Shown: positions 47,116 to 55,333 of the stretch, in pieces
Position numbering within the stretch: the first letter of the stretch is position 1
Layout of the letters: each line of letters starts with the position of its first letter
Source of the DNA: Rhodospirillaceae bacterium
GTDB lineage: Bacteria > Pseudomonadota > Alphaproteobacteria > Rhodospirillales > Rhodospirillaceae
Direction of reading: 5' to 3'
Length of the DNA stretch: 64,000 bases
Assembly (NCBI GenBank): GCA_002737725.1
Contig: NSIP01000012.1
Location: 22,359 to 86,358, forward strand
The notes under the pieces: model-generated
The model's database searches: none
Told to the model about the DNA's origin: nothing
The model's input: the letters and a program-made list of their open reading frames with translations, nothing else
Position numbers and translations under genes: made by a program

Positions 47116-48525
47116 TTAAGCTGAGTAGTAGTAGAAGTACTCGAGCGGATGCGGAGTGATTTCAAGGCGCTTCTGCTCGGCCATCTTCAGATCGATGTAG
47201 CCGTCGATGAAGTCGTCGGTGAACACGTCGCCTTGCTTCAAGAACTTGCGGTCTTTGTCGAGGTTCTCCAGCGCTTCACGCAAACTGCCGCACACAGTGG
47301 GCACTTGCTTCAGTTCTTCTGGCGGCAACTCGTACAAGTTTTTGTCCATCGGGTCGCCCGGGTGGATCTTGTTCTTGATGCCGTCGAGGCCAGCCATCAA
47401 CATCGCAGCGAAGCCCAAGTAGGGGTTCGAGGCGGGGTCGGGGAAGCGCACTTCAACGCGCTTGCCCTTGGGGCTCGACACGTACGGAATGCGGCACGAG
47501 GCAGATCTATTGCGTGAGGAGTAGGCCAACAACACTGGCGCTTCGTAGCCTGGCACCAAACGTTTGTAGCTGTTGGTGGTGGCGTTGGTGAAGGCGTTGA
47601 TCGCCTTTGCGTGCTTGATGATGCCGCCGATGTAATACAAGCAGGTGTCCGACAGATCAGCGTAGCCTGAGCCAGCAAACAAGTTTTTGCCGCCCTTCCA
47701 CAACGACTGGTGGACGTGCATGCCCGAACCGTTATCGCCAAACACGGGCTTGGGCATAAAGGTTGCGGTTTTGCCGTACGAGTGGGCGACCATGCTGACC
47801 ACGTATTTATAAAGCTGCATGTTGTCGGCGCATTTGATCAGCGTGTCGAACTTCATGCCCAGTTCGTGTTGGCTGGGAGCCACTTCGTGATGGTGCTTTT
47901 CCATCACAACGCCCATTTCTTGCAGCACGGTCACCATCTCAGCACGCAAATCTTGTGCGCCATCGACAGGGGCCACAGGTAAATAGCCGCCCTTGGGGCG
48001 TGGGCGATGTCCCATGTTGCCTTCGTCGTAGCGCTTGCCCGAATTGTAGGGGCCTTCTTCTTGGTCGAACGAGAAGAACATGTTGTTGGGCTCGATCGAA
48101 TAACGCACGTCGTCGAACACGAAGAACTCGGCTTCTGGGCCAACGAAGATGGTGTCGGCAGTGCCAGTGCTGTCGAGGTACGCCACAGCCTTTTTGGCAA
48201 TCGAGCGCGGATCGCGGTTGTAGGGCTGGCCGGTGCTGGGCTCGATCACGTCGCAGAACACGATCATCAGCGGCTGGGCCGCGAAGGGGTCCATGGTGAC
48301 GGTCGACAAATCTGGCCTCAACTGCATGTCGGATTCTGAGATGTCTTTCCAGCCTGCGATTGACGAGCCATCGAACATAATGCCATCGGTCAGCATTTCT
48401 TCGTCGACGGTGCCAATGTATTGGGCGATGTGGTGGGTCTTGCCTGAGGGATCAGTAAAGCGAAAGTCGACATACTTTACGTCCTTCTCTTTGATCATCT
48501 GCATGACTTTTTTAACGTCCGACAT
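47116..48525 (-). CDS. glnA: Glutamine synthetase type I
   Basis: GlnA makes glutamine from glutamate, ammonia and ATP as a dodecamer. The 469-residue product has the signature [20 protein letters not shown], the ATP-binding [20 protein letters not shown], and the adenylylation loop [12 protein letters not shown] with target Tyr398, pointing to control by GlnE. The C-terminus [11 protein letters not shown] is typical. It is downstream of glnB, so PII and its target enzyme are co-expressed. Confidence 0.98.
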   Translation of the reverse strand: MSDVKKVMQMIKEKDVKYVDFRFTDPSGKTHHIAQYIGTVDEEMLTDGIMFDGSSIAGWKDISESDMQLRPDLSTVTMDPFAAQPLMIVFCDVIEPSTGQPYNRDPRSIAKKAVAYLDSTGTADTIFVGPEAEFFVFDDVRYSIEPNNMFFSFDQEEGPYNSGKRYDEGNMGHRPRPKGGYLPVAPVDGAQDLRAEMVTVLQEMGVVMEKHHHEVAPSQHELGMKFDTLIKCADNMQLYKYVVSMVAHSYGKTATFMPKPVFGDNGSGMHVHQSLWKGGKNLFAGSGYADLSDTCLYYIGGIIKHAKAINAFTNATTNSYKRLVPGYEAPVLLAYSSRNRSASCRIPYVSSPKGKRVEVRFPDPASNPYLGFAAMLMAGLDGIKNKIHPGDPMDKNLYELPPEELKQVPTVCGSLREALENLDKDRKFLKQGDVFTDDFIDGYIDLKMAEQKRLEITPHPLEYFYYYSA

Positions 48526-48561
48526 GGTCCTGGTTCCTTGCCTTTAGGTGATTATGGTGAG

Positions 48562-48592
48562 AAAAAAAATGTCTATATCGGCAAGCGCCGAT
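48562..48592 (-). promoter_or_regulatory. Attenuator-like hairpin between glnB and glnA
   Basis: On the minus strand ATCGGC-GCTT-GCCGAT forms a six-pair hairpin (48577-48592), followed by ATAGACA and a run of eight T (48562-48569). This resembles a weak intrinsic terminator placed 37 bases before the glnA start, and could lower read-through from glnB to glnA. The seven-base gap between stem and T-run weakens the case. Confidence 0.4.
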
Positions 48593-48661
48593 GCGTAAAA
48601 AGTTAGTTTCGATGCCGGTGTTATTCTTGTGCGTCCCGGCTCTTTTCGAACGGCGGTGGGC

Positions 48662-49108
<447 letters not shown>

Positions 49109-49120
49109 TCATACTTTATA

Positions 49121-49136
49121 TTCAATTTCTATGCCA
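49121..49136 (-). promoter_or_regulatory. Possible degenerate sigma54 promoter of glnB
   Basis: The minus strand reads TGGCATAGAAATTGAA, 121 bases before glnB. The spacing equals the sigma54 consensus TGGCAC-N5-TTGCA, and the -24 GG is intact, but the -12 GC has become GA. glnB genes of related bacteria are known to have sigma54 promoters, so the location is suggestive. The lost -12 base makes activity uncertain. The rest of the 371-base gap 49001-49371 contains no gene. Confidence 0.3.
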
Positions 49137-49280
49137 ACGAAAGGGTGAGACTTTAACTCTGGATTCGTCACTTTTTTCTGATCCTTGGCGGGGGCGCATG
49201 CACATGATTTGATCATCATGCCTAAAGAGTGTGCTTGGGCCATGGGCCTGTGGATTAAATCTGCCCGCCCTGTGGTTTTC

Positions 49281-49307
49281 TTGACGCTGTCGGGGCGGGG
49301 GTATAAG
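49281..49307 (+). promoter_or_regulatory. Putative promoter of tRNA-His
   Basis: TTGACG (49281-49286) and TATAAG (49302-49307) are separated by 15 bases, slightly short of the optimum. They are 65 bases upstream of the mature tRNA. The spacer is GC-rich (CTGTCGGGGCGGGGG). Confidence 0.5.
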
Positions 49308-49371
49308 AACCGATCTCTACACTGAAAACCTCGAGTTTTGGCCTGGGGCTTTCTGCGTAGGATCAGGTTGT

Positions 49372-49449
49372 GGCGGGTATAGCTCAGTTGGTTAGAGCAT
49401 CTGGTTGTGGTCCAGAGGGTCGTGGGTTCGAGCCCCATTACTCGCCCCA
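49372..49449 (+). tRNA. tRNA-His (GTG anticodon)
   Basis: The acceptor GCGGGTA (49373-49379) pairs with TACTCGC, including one G-U. The extra G at 49372 (G-1) faces C73, the identity pair of histidine tRNA. CCA is encoded at 49447-49449. The anticodon stem TCTGG/CCAGA encloses TTGTGGT, giving anticodon GTG. The D-arm GCTC-AGTTGGTTA-GAGC and the T-arm GTGGG-TTCGAGC-CCCAT are normal. Confidence 0.98.
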
Positions 49450-49505
49450 CCTGTTCCTCGGTTGGCTGTGGTCAAAGGACAAAGGCCAATGGACTGTGTC
49501 TTCAT

Positions 49506-50753
49506 ATGACGCCTGACAGCTCGGCCAGTAGTTCCCATTCCCCATCCCCTGTAGCATCAAGCAGCGCCATCGTTGGCTTTTCATCGATTGGGCATTTTTA
49601 TAACCATCTCTTTGAGCCCATGTATTTCGTGGTGGCCTTGGTGCTGCCGCCGATCTTGGGCGTTCCCTACGAGCAAGTCCTCACGCTGATTATCGCCGGC
49701 AAGCTGCTCACAGGGCTATTTGCACCCGTGGCCGGGTGGTTGGCAGACCGCTGGTCAGCCTTGGGCATGATGGTGATCTATTTCTTCGGCTTCGGTCTTA
49801 GCGCAGTCGCCGTGGGCTTTGCCTCCACACCCATAGAAATCACACTGTCCTTGGCGGCTCTCGGCGCGTTTGGGTCAATCTATCATCCTGTCGGTATCGC
49901 GTGGATGGTACAAAACAGCCAGAATCGGGGCAAGGCGCTGGGCATTAATGGAATGTTCGGTGGGCTAGGACCTGCGCTGGCGGGCGTGTTCGCGGGCGCA
50001 TTGTTGGAATGGTCGAGCTGGCGCACGGTTTTTATTGTACCGGGTATTTTCGTCATGGCCACAGGGGGCGCGTTTGTGTGGGCCATGATCAACGGCAAGC
50101 TCAAGGATGTGAAAATTGTCCGCCACGCCGAACCCAAACTCGACATGAACGATACGGTTCGTGTGTACATCGTTCTCACGCTGGCCATGCTCGTGGGCGG
50201 AATGTTTTACCAAGTCGCGCAATCGTCACTGCCTAAGGTTTTCGAAGAAGGCCTGGGTGGGTTGTTCGGTAATGGCACGTCTGGTGTCGGTTTAGCGATC
50301 ATGGCGGTTTATGGCGTGGGCGGTGTGATGCAAATCGTCACCGGCAACATGGCCGACAAATATCCGCTGAAATGGGTGTATGCGCTGTTCATATTTTTGC
50401 AGGCACCGTTCATCCTTATGGCCATGGGGGCCAGCGGTGCAACGTTGTTTATTGCCGCAATGATGATGGTGACCTTCAACATCGGCGCGCTTCCGGCCGA
50501 GAATAGCTTGCTCGCCAAGTACACCCCCGGCAAATGGCAAGCCACCGCCTATGGCATGAAGTTCATTATCTCGTTCACGTTTTCGGGATTAGGGATTTAC
50601 CTGACAGCCAAAGTGAAAGAAACCACCGGCAGCTTCGATGGTATTTACCTTGGCATGGCGATAGCGCTGTTTGTGATGTCGCTGGTTACGCTGACGTTGC
50701 CTAGCGAACGTGCTGCTAAAAAACACACACCATATCCTCTGCCTGCTGAGTAA
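49506..50753 (+). CDS. MFS transporter, FSR-like
   Basis: The 415-residue product from ATG 49506 has about 12 helices. Upstream in-frame codons to 49407 lie inside tRNA-His and are rejected. The first helix region GFSSIGHFYNHLFEPMYFVV, the loop GLFAPVAGWLADRWSALGMM and AFGSIYHPVGIAWMVQNSQN resemble the fosmidomycin-resistance (FSR) type of MFS. Substrate unknown. It is followed after 28 bases by a secreted VOC protein on the same strand. Confidence 0.85.
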   Translation: MTPDSSASSSHSPSPVASSSAIVGFSSIGHFYNHLFEPMYFVVALVLPPILGVPYEQVLTLIIAGKLLTGLFAPVAGWLADRWSALGMMVIYFFGFGLSAVAVGFASTPIEITLSLAALGAFGSIYHPVGIAWMVQNSQNRGKALGINGMFGGLGPALAGVFAGALLEWSSWRTVFIVPGIFVMATGGAFVWAMINGKLKDVKIVRHAEPKLDMNDTVRVYIVLTLAMLVGGMFYQVAQSSLPKVFEEGLGGLFGNGTSGVGLAIMAVYGVGGVMQIVTGNMADKYPLKWVYALFIFLQAPFILMAMGASGATLFIAAMMMVTFNIGALPAENSLLAKYTPGKWQATAYGMKFIISFTFSGLGIYLTAKVKETTGSFDGIYLGMAIALFVMSLVTLTLPSERAAKKHTPYPLPAE

Positions 50754-50781
50754 GATTGCGTAATTTCTGGAGGGGGATGGG

Positions 50782-51258
50782 ATGATGTCGAGAATACTTA
50801 TCGTGTTATTATCTCTGGGTGTATTGGTGTCGCCCGCGCTGGCGCAGCAAAAAAATAACGCTGTCACATCGATCCCTAAAGTCTTAGTTCGCTCACCAAA
50901 CCCAGCCAAACTCGCGGAGTTTTACAAGGCGTTAGGGTTCTCGGAGACGGCGAGAAATCAAAACTCTGTGAACTTTTACCTGGAAGGTGATGTCGGTGCT
51001 TTTGAGGTTCTGAAGATGGACGAGGGGACGCAGCCGTCAGGCCCCAAAACATCGCGCACGCAGCAGGGCGTCGTCGCCATCTTTGAAGTCACGGATCAAG
51101 ATGCACTTGTTGCGCGAGCTAAAGCAGCTGGCGCGACGTTGGTTGAGCGCTGGGACGCGCCAGACCGCCCCGCAACGATTTATTATATTGGCGACCCAGA
51201 GAACAATGTATTGGGCTTTGCCGCGCGGAATCACCATCCGCGCATCAAAACACCCTAG
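50782..51258 (+). CDS. Secreted VOC superfamily protein
   Basis: The 158-residue product has a signal peptide RILIVLLSLGVLVSPALAQQ with cleavage likely after ALA, unusual for VOC proteins, which are mostly cytoplasmic. The single VOC unit has VLVRSPNPAKLAEFYKALGF and ends IYYIGDPENNVLGFAAR. A glyoxalase-like or binding role is possible, but metal ligands cannot be assigned confidently. GGAGGGGGATGGG precedes the tandem ATGs. It is convergent with a SUMF1-type gene. Confidence 0.82.
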   Translation: MMSRILIVLLSLGVLVSPALAQQKNNAVTSIPKVLVRSPNPAKLAEFYKALGFSETARNQNSVNFYLEGDVGAFEVLKMDEGTQPSGPKTSRTQQGVVAIFEVTDQDALVARAKAAGATLVERWDAPDRPATIYYIGDPENNVLGFAARNHHPRIKTP

Positions 51259-51281
51259 CGATAAGAAAAGCGGGTTGTTGA

Positions 51282-52076
51282 TTAGTCGAGCGTGCGTGCG
51301 AGGCGCATTCCAACAAATGTGCCGCGGGTGCCAGCTCCCATTTTATGACGGTGATCTGACCGTAAGTTCATCGCCGAATTGACCCACGAACCGCCACGGT
51401 TGTTGCGCTGGCATGCGCCGGCTTTTTGCAGGGCGCTGCCGTCGGTCGGAGCGCCCTCGTATGTAGGCTGATAACAATCCTCGACCCACTCCCAAACGTT
51501 GCCATGCATATCGTGAAGGCCAAATTTGTTTGGTTCTTTCTGCCCCACAGGATGAATGTGACCTCCTGAATTGAGCCCGTACCAAGCATACTGGCCCAGG
51601 GCACCAACATCATCGCCAAATGAAAATAATGCACTGCTCCCGGCACGTGCAGCATACTCCCATTCGGCCTCAGTCGGCAGGCGATATGTCTTGCCAGTCT
51701 TGGCTGATAGTCGCTTCGCAAATTCCTTTGCTTCGTTCCACGATACTGTTTCAACAGGTAGGTTTTTATCACCGTCGATGTAATCGCTGGGGTTCTCGCC
51801 CATAAGCGCTTGCCACTGGCCTTGTGTAACCTCGTGTTTGCCCAAGGCAAACGATGGAACCGAAACGCTGCGCTGCGGAATTTCGTCGGGTTCGGGTTTG
51901 TAATTCAGCCGTGGATCGGTCTTGCCGCCCATCACAAAACTGCCCCCGGGGATCATCACCATATCGGGACAATCTGCGCAGTCTTTGAACACGCGTCCTG
52001 GCACTTGCGCTAAAGCCCCGTTGCCCAAAGCACACAGCTGCATTATCGCGATTGACACAACCAAAGTGGTTTTCAT
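51282..52076 (-). CDS. Secreted SUMF1/FGE-fold protein A
   Basis: The fold is that of formylglycine-generating enzyme, which is also used in non-catalytic proteins. The 264-residue product has a signal peptide (KTTLVVSIAIMQLCALGNGA then LAQ). It has KDCADCPDMVMIPGGSFVMG near residue 33, then HEVTQGQWQALMGENPSDYI, YRLPTEAEWEYAARAGSSAL, LHDMHGNVWEWVEDCYQPTY and RGGSWVNSAMNLRSDHRHKM. The paired catalytic cysteines expected in the C-terminal part of FGE are absent, so oxidase activity is unlikely. ATG 52076 is chosen over upstream starts because it begins the signal peptide. Confidence 0.87.
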   Translation of the reverse strand: MKTTLVVSIAIMQLCALGNGALAQVPGRVFKDCADCPDMVMIPGGSFVMGGKTDPRLNYKPEPDEIPQRSVSVPSFALGKHEVTQGQWQALMGENPSDYIDGDKNLPVETVSWNEAKEFAKRLSAKTGKTYRLPTEAEWEYAARAGSSALFSFGDDVGALGQYAWYGLNSGGHIHPVGQKEPNKFGLHDMHGNVWEWVEDCYQPTYEGAPTDGSALQKAGACQRNNRGGSWVNSAMNLRSDHRHKMGAGTRGTFVGMRLARTLD

Positions 52077-52179
52077 GCCCGACATTCTCCGAGGCGATTC
52101 CATCAGACTGTAGCCGACGGCAGTAAGGCTTAGTATGGTGATGATACGTTCTCGGTCAATGCCAGTGGGTTGCGCGATC

Positions 52180-52902
52180 ATGAAAAAAGCTTGGGTGCCT
52201 GTTTTACTTCTTCTGGCATTCAATGCCGCTTCGCGTGCGCAATCTGATCATGGCAACTTCAAGGATTGTGCCGATTGCCCAGAGATGGTCGTCATTCCAC
52301 AATCACTCCAAGGCGCCGATAAAATAAAGCCATTTGCGCTTGGTAAGTATGAAGTTACCCAAGCGCAGTGGCTGGCGGTCATGGGCGATCGGCCCAGCGA
52401 GTTTGTCGGCGACAATTTGCCAGTTGAAACAGTGTCATGGAATGACGTTCAGGCTTTTATTCGCAAATTAAATGCCAAGACGGGCAAACAGCACCGCCTC
52501 CCGACAGGAGCTGAATGGGAGTATGCCGCGCGTGCGGGGAGCACGACAGCATACTCATACGGCGATGATGCCTCCGAGTTAGGAAAGTATTCGTGGTTCT
52601 TAGATAACGCGGGCGAGACCACGCACCCTGTTGGTCAGAAGTTGCCCAACGCATTCGGTCTCTATGACACGCACGGTAATGTGTGGGAGTGGGTCCAAGA
52701 CTGCATGAGTGACGCCGCCAGCGGGACTGGGCCGAAGGTAGATGAGGCAGTTGTAAAGTACATTCGCGATTGCCATCGCAGCTACCGTGGCGGATCAATG
52801 GCCAACAAATCTTCAAGCTTGAAGCTGACGTACAGTCAATCGGGCGGTGTAAACGATCGCTATTTTGCAATGGGCTTTCGTATTGCCAGGTCACTTCCTT
52901 AG
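52180..52902 (+). CDS. Secreted SUMF1/FGE-fold protein B
   Basis: This 240-residue paralogue is divergent from copy A, with 103 bases between the starts. It has a signal peptide (KKAWVPVLLLLAFNAASRAQ), then KDCADCPEMVVIP, YEVTQAQWLAVMGDRPSEFV, HRLPTGAEWEYAARAGSTTA, LYDTHGNVWEWVQDC and YRGGSMANKSSSLKLTYSQS. The FGE catalytic cysteine pair is not seen, and the second half of the IPGGSFxMG motif is shortened. A binding or structural role in the periplasm is possible. The start ATG 52180 marks the signal peptide. Confidence 0.85.
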   Translation: MKKAWVPVLLLLAFNAASRAQSDHGNFKDCADCPEMVVIPQSLQGADKIKPFALGKYEVTQAQWLAVMGDRPSEFVGDNLPVETVSWNDVQAFIRKLNAKTGKQHRLPTGAEWEYAARAGSTTAYSYGDDASELGKYSWFLDNAGETTHPVGQKLPNAFGLYDTHGNVWEWVQDCMSDAASGTGPKVDEAVVKYIRDCHRSYRGGSMANKSSSLKLTYSQSGGVNDRYFAMGFRIARSLP

Positions 52903-52922
52903 TTTTTTGAAAAATTCACACT

Positions 52923-53159
52923 CTACGTATTGATCTCCGCGATGGGGTGGCCGACTTGGTAAGTTGTTCCCACTTGTCCGAGCAGCGTGACGGTGCCGGA
53001 GAAGGGGGAGTCGACCTCCATGGTGGTTTTCTCGGTTTCGAGTGCATAGAGCTTTTGGCCGACGGCAACGTCAGCGCCGTTGGCAACAAACCACTCGACG
53101 ATCTTGCCCTCTTGCATCGATACGGCTGCCTTCGGCAGCTTGAGCGTCATCTTCGCCAC
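52923..53159 (-). CDS. Free-standing lipoyl domain protein
   Basis: The 78-residue product is a single lipoyl domain. It reads AKMTLKLPKAAVSMQEGKIV at the start and ALETEKTTMEVDSPFSGTVT around the lipoyl-accepting Lys44. No E2 catalytic or E1-binding domain follows. The start GTG 53159 has AGGAG five bases upstream; GTG 53165 and ATG 53150 are alternatives. It is 13 bases downstream of the fused E1 gene and is presumably its partner. Confidence 0.87.
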   Translation of the reverse strand: MAKMTLKLPKAAVSMQEGKIVEWFVANGADVAVGQKLYALETEKTTMEVDSPFSGTVTLLGQVGTTYQVGHPIAEINT

Positions 53160-53172
53160 AATCACTCCTGCT

Positions 53173-55203
53173 CTATTTGAACGTCATTAAATGCTTCACC
53201 TTCTCCACCACGCGCCCGGCGTTGGGGAAGTGCAGCGAATCAAGGGTTTGCGAGAAGGCGATGGGCGTGTAGCGCGCGCCGACCCGGCCCACGGGGGCTT
53301 TCAGTTTGCCAAACAGCGCGTCGTTCAGGCGTGTGGCCAACTCGGCCCCAAAGCCGCAGAACTCAACGGCCGGATGAACAATAACGGCCCGGCGCGTCTT
53401 CTCGACCGAGGCTAAAACAGTAGGCATGTCGAAGGGCATGATCGAGCGTAGATCGATGACTTCGGCATCAATGCCCTCAGCGGCCAAGGTTTGCGCCGCC
53501 GCACCAACTTCCTGCATGCCCCAGCCATAGGAGACGAGCGTGATGTCTTTGCCGGATTTGCGAATAGCGGCCGAGCCCAACGGAATGCGGTAATCGCCCT
53601 CAGGGACCATGTCGGCCCCAAAGTAGCAGCGCATGGGTTCGATAAAGATGCAGGGGTCGGGATCGTCGATGCACGACAGCAACAAGCCCTTGGCGTCAGC
53701 CGGCGTGCTGGCCATAACCACCTTGAGGCCCGGCGTATGAGCAAACCATGCCTCTAAGGACTGCGAGTGCTGCGCACCAAAGCTGCCGACATTACCCGCC
53801 GTCAGCATGCGGATGGTGATAGGCACGCTGGTGCGCCCGCCCGACATGTAACGCAGCTTGGCGGCGTGGTTAGCGATCTGGTCCATGCAGACCATGGCGA
53901 AGTCGCAGATCATCACCTCGGCCACGGGCTTGAAGCCCGCCAGCGAAGCGCCGATGGCAGCGCCGACAATGGCTTGTTCCGAAATCGGCGTTCCGCGCAC
54001 CCTTTCGCGGCCATACTTGGTCGACAAACCATAAGTGGCTTTCACAACGCCACCGGCGGGATCTTCGATATCCTCGCCTAGCAGAAGCACTTTGCTGTCT
54101 TTGCCCAGCGCAATGTCCAGCGCATCGGTCACCGCTTGACCGTAGGTGAGCTTGCGACCACCAGCGGGAATGGGTGATGCCGAAACCGCTTTGGCCATAA
54201 TGCCGCTGTCGGGCACCAAGCCGGGGTCGGCAAAAATATCGGTATAAAGCTCGTGTGCGCCCGGCGCTTGGCTTGATTGAGCAAACTTTTGCGCCGCCGA
54301 GACTTCATCTTCAGCGGCCTGCTCAATCTTCTTGAGTTGATCCTCGGTGGCCGTCTGGGTGTCGATCAAGCGCTTGCGGAACACGATAATGGGGGCGTTC
54401 TTGCGCCCCTCATCGAGGGCCACTTTGTCCATGTGCGTCTCTTCTGAGCCAAATGCATGGCCCTGGAGCCGCTGGGCAACACATTCTAATAATGTCGGTC
54501 CGCCGCCTGTGCGCGCACGTTTCACTGCCGCTTCGACGGCTTCGATCATCGCCTCGGGGCTGTTGCCGTCCACGCACACGCCTGGCATGTCGTAACCTGC
54601 GCCGCGTTGAGCAATTGTTTTGCTGCGAGTCGATGCCGCGAAAGACGTGTACTCGGCGTAGAGGTTGTTCTGGCACACGAACACGATTGGTAGCTGCCAC
54701 AAGGCGGCCATGTTCATCGATTCGTGGAGCGCACCAATGTTGGCTGCGCCGTCCCCAAAGTTGCACACCACAATCCGGCCCGAGCCTTTGAGTTGTTCCG
54801 CCAGCGCCAAGCCATTGGCAATCGGCGCGCCGCCACCAACAATGCCCGTCGTGACCATCAACCCTGTATTGGGGTCGGACAAATGCATTGGGCCGCCTTT
54901 GCCCTTCGATGTTCCCGTCACCCGCCCATACATCTCAGCGATAATCTCGGTCATCGGCGTGCCCTTGGCGACGATGTCGTGAATGCCGCGATAGGTGGTG
55001 ACGACGTAGTCGTCGGGCTTGATGCAGCTGGCGATGGTGGCCGGAATCGCTTCCTGCCCGCCGCACGGGTAGTACTGAAACTGCAGCTCGCCCGCCGCCA
55101 GGCTTTGCTGGATACGACGATCACACGCCGCAATCCGCACCATCGTCTCAAAAATCTTTACCGCACGATCTTTGCCAAGCAAAGAAGACATTGTTGACGT
55201 CAT
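53173..55203 (-). CDS. Fused E1 alpha-beta subunit of a 2-oxo acid (pyruvate/acetoin-type) dehydrogenase
   Basis: The 676-residue protein joins both thiamin-diphosphate E1 subunits. The alpha half (to about residue 325) has GELQFQYYPCGGQEAIPATI, HLSDPNTGLMVTTGIVGGGA and the ThDP motif region NFGDGAANIGALHESMNMAA ending VFVCQNN. A Ser/Ala/Gln-rich linker covers about 325-350. The beta half starts RKLTYGQAVTDALDIALGKD, with LLLGEDIEDPAGGVVKATYG and RVRGTPISEQAIVGAAIGAS. The substrate is not fixed: pyruvate, acetoin or a branched-chain acid are possible. No E2 or E3 gene is nearby. Confidence 0.9.
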   Translation of the reverse strand: MTSTMSSLLGKDRAVKIFETMVRIAACDRRIQQSLAAGELQFQYYPCGGQEAIPATIASCIKPDDYVVTTYRGIHDIVAKGTPMTEIIAEMYGRVTGTSKGKGGPMHLSDPNTGLMVTTGIVGGGAPIANGLALAEQLKGSGRIVVCNFGDGAANIGALHESMNMAALWQLPIVFVCQNNLYAEYTSFAASTRSKTIAQRGAGYDMPGVCVDGNSPEAMIEAVEAAVKRARTGGGPTLLECVAQRLQGHAFGSEETHMDKVALDEGRKNAPIIVFRKRLIDTQTATEDQLKKIEQAAEDEVSAAQKFAQSSQAPGAHELYTDIFADPGLVPDSGIMAKAVSASPIPAGGRKLTYGQAVTDALDIALGKDSKVLLLGEDIEDPAGGVVKATYGLSTKYGRERVRGTPISEQAIVGAAIGASLAGFKPVAEVMICDFAMVCMDQIANHAAKLRYMSGGRTSVPITIRMLTAGNVGSFGAQHSQSLEAWFAHTPGLKVVMASTPADAKGLLLSCIDDPDPCIFIEPMRCYFGADMVPEGDYRIPLGSAAIRKSGKDITLVSYGWGMQEVGAAAQTLAAEGIDAEVIDLRSIMPFDMPTVLASVEKTRRAVIVHPAVEFCGFGAELATRLNDALFGKLKAPVGRVGARYTPIAFSQTLDSLHFPNAGRVVEKVKHLMTFK

Positions 55204-55259
55204 GATGTGTGTGATCCTTAATGAAGAGAATAGGACGCATTCAGCCGAATAAAAAAAAT

Positions 55260-55288
55260 GTCAAGCGCTCACAAGAAGTCAAGCGCTC
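55260..55288. repeat. 11-base direct repeat upstream of the E1 fusion gene
   Basis: GTCAAGCGCTC occurs at 55260-55270 and 55278-55288, an 18-base period. On the minus strand each copy contains TTGAC, and the copy nearer the gene reads TTGACA followed by eight T. They lie 57-85 bases before the E1 start. This could be an operator over the -35 region, though no clear -10 follows. Confidence 0.5.
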
Positions 55289-55333
55289 TTAATGAGTGTG
55301 GTTGCTTGTTGAGTATCGAAAACGAAGTCACCG

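Noticed and set aside
49407..49505. Extended N-terminus of the FSR-like MFS transporter
   Set aside because: These codons lie within tRNA-His and its immediate 3' flank, and the encoded residues do not match any MFS start.
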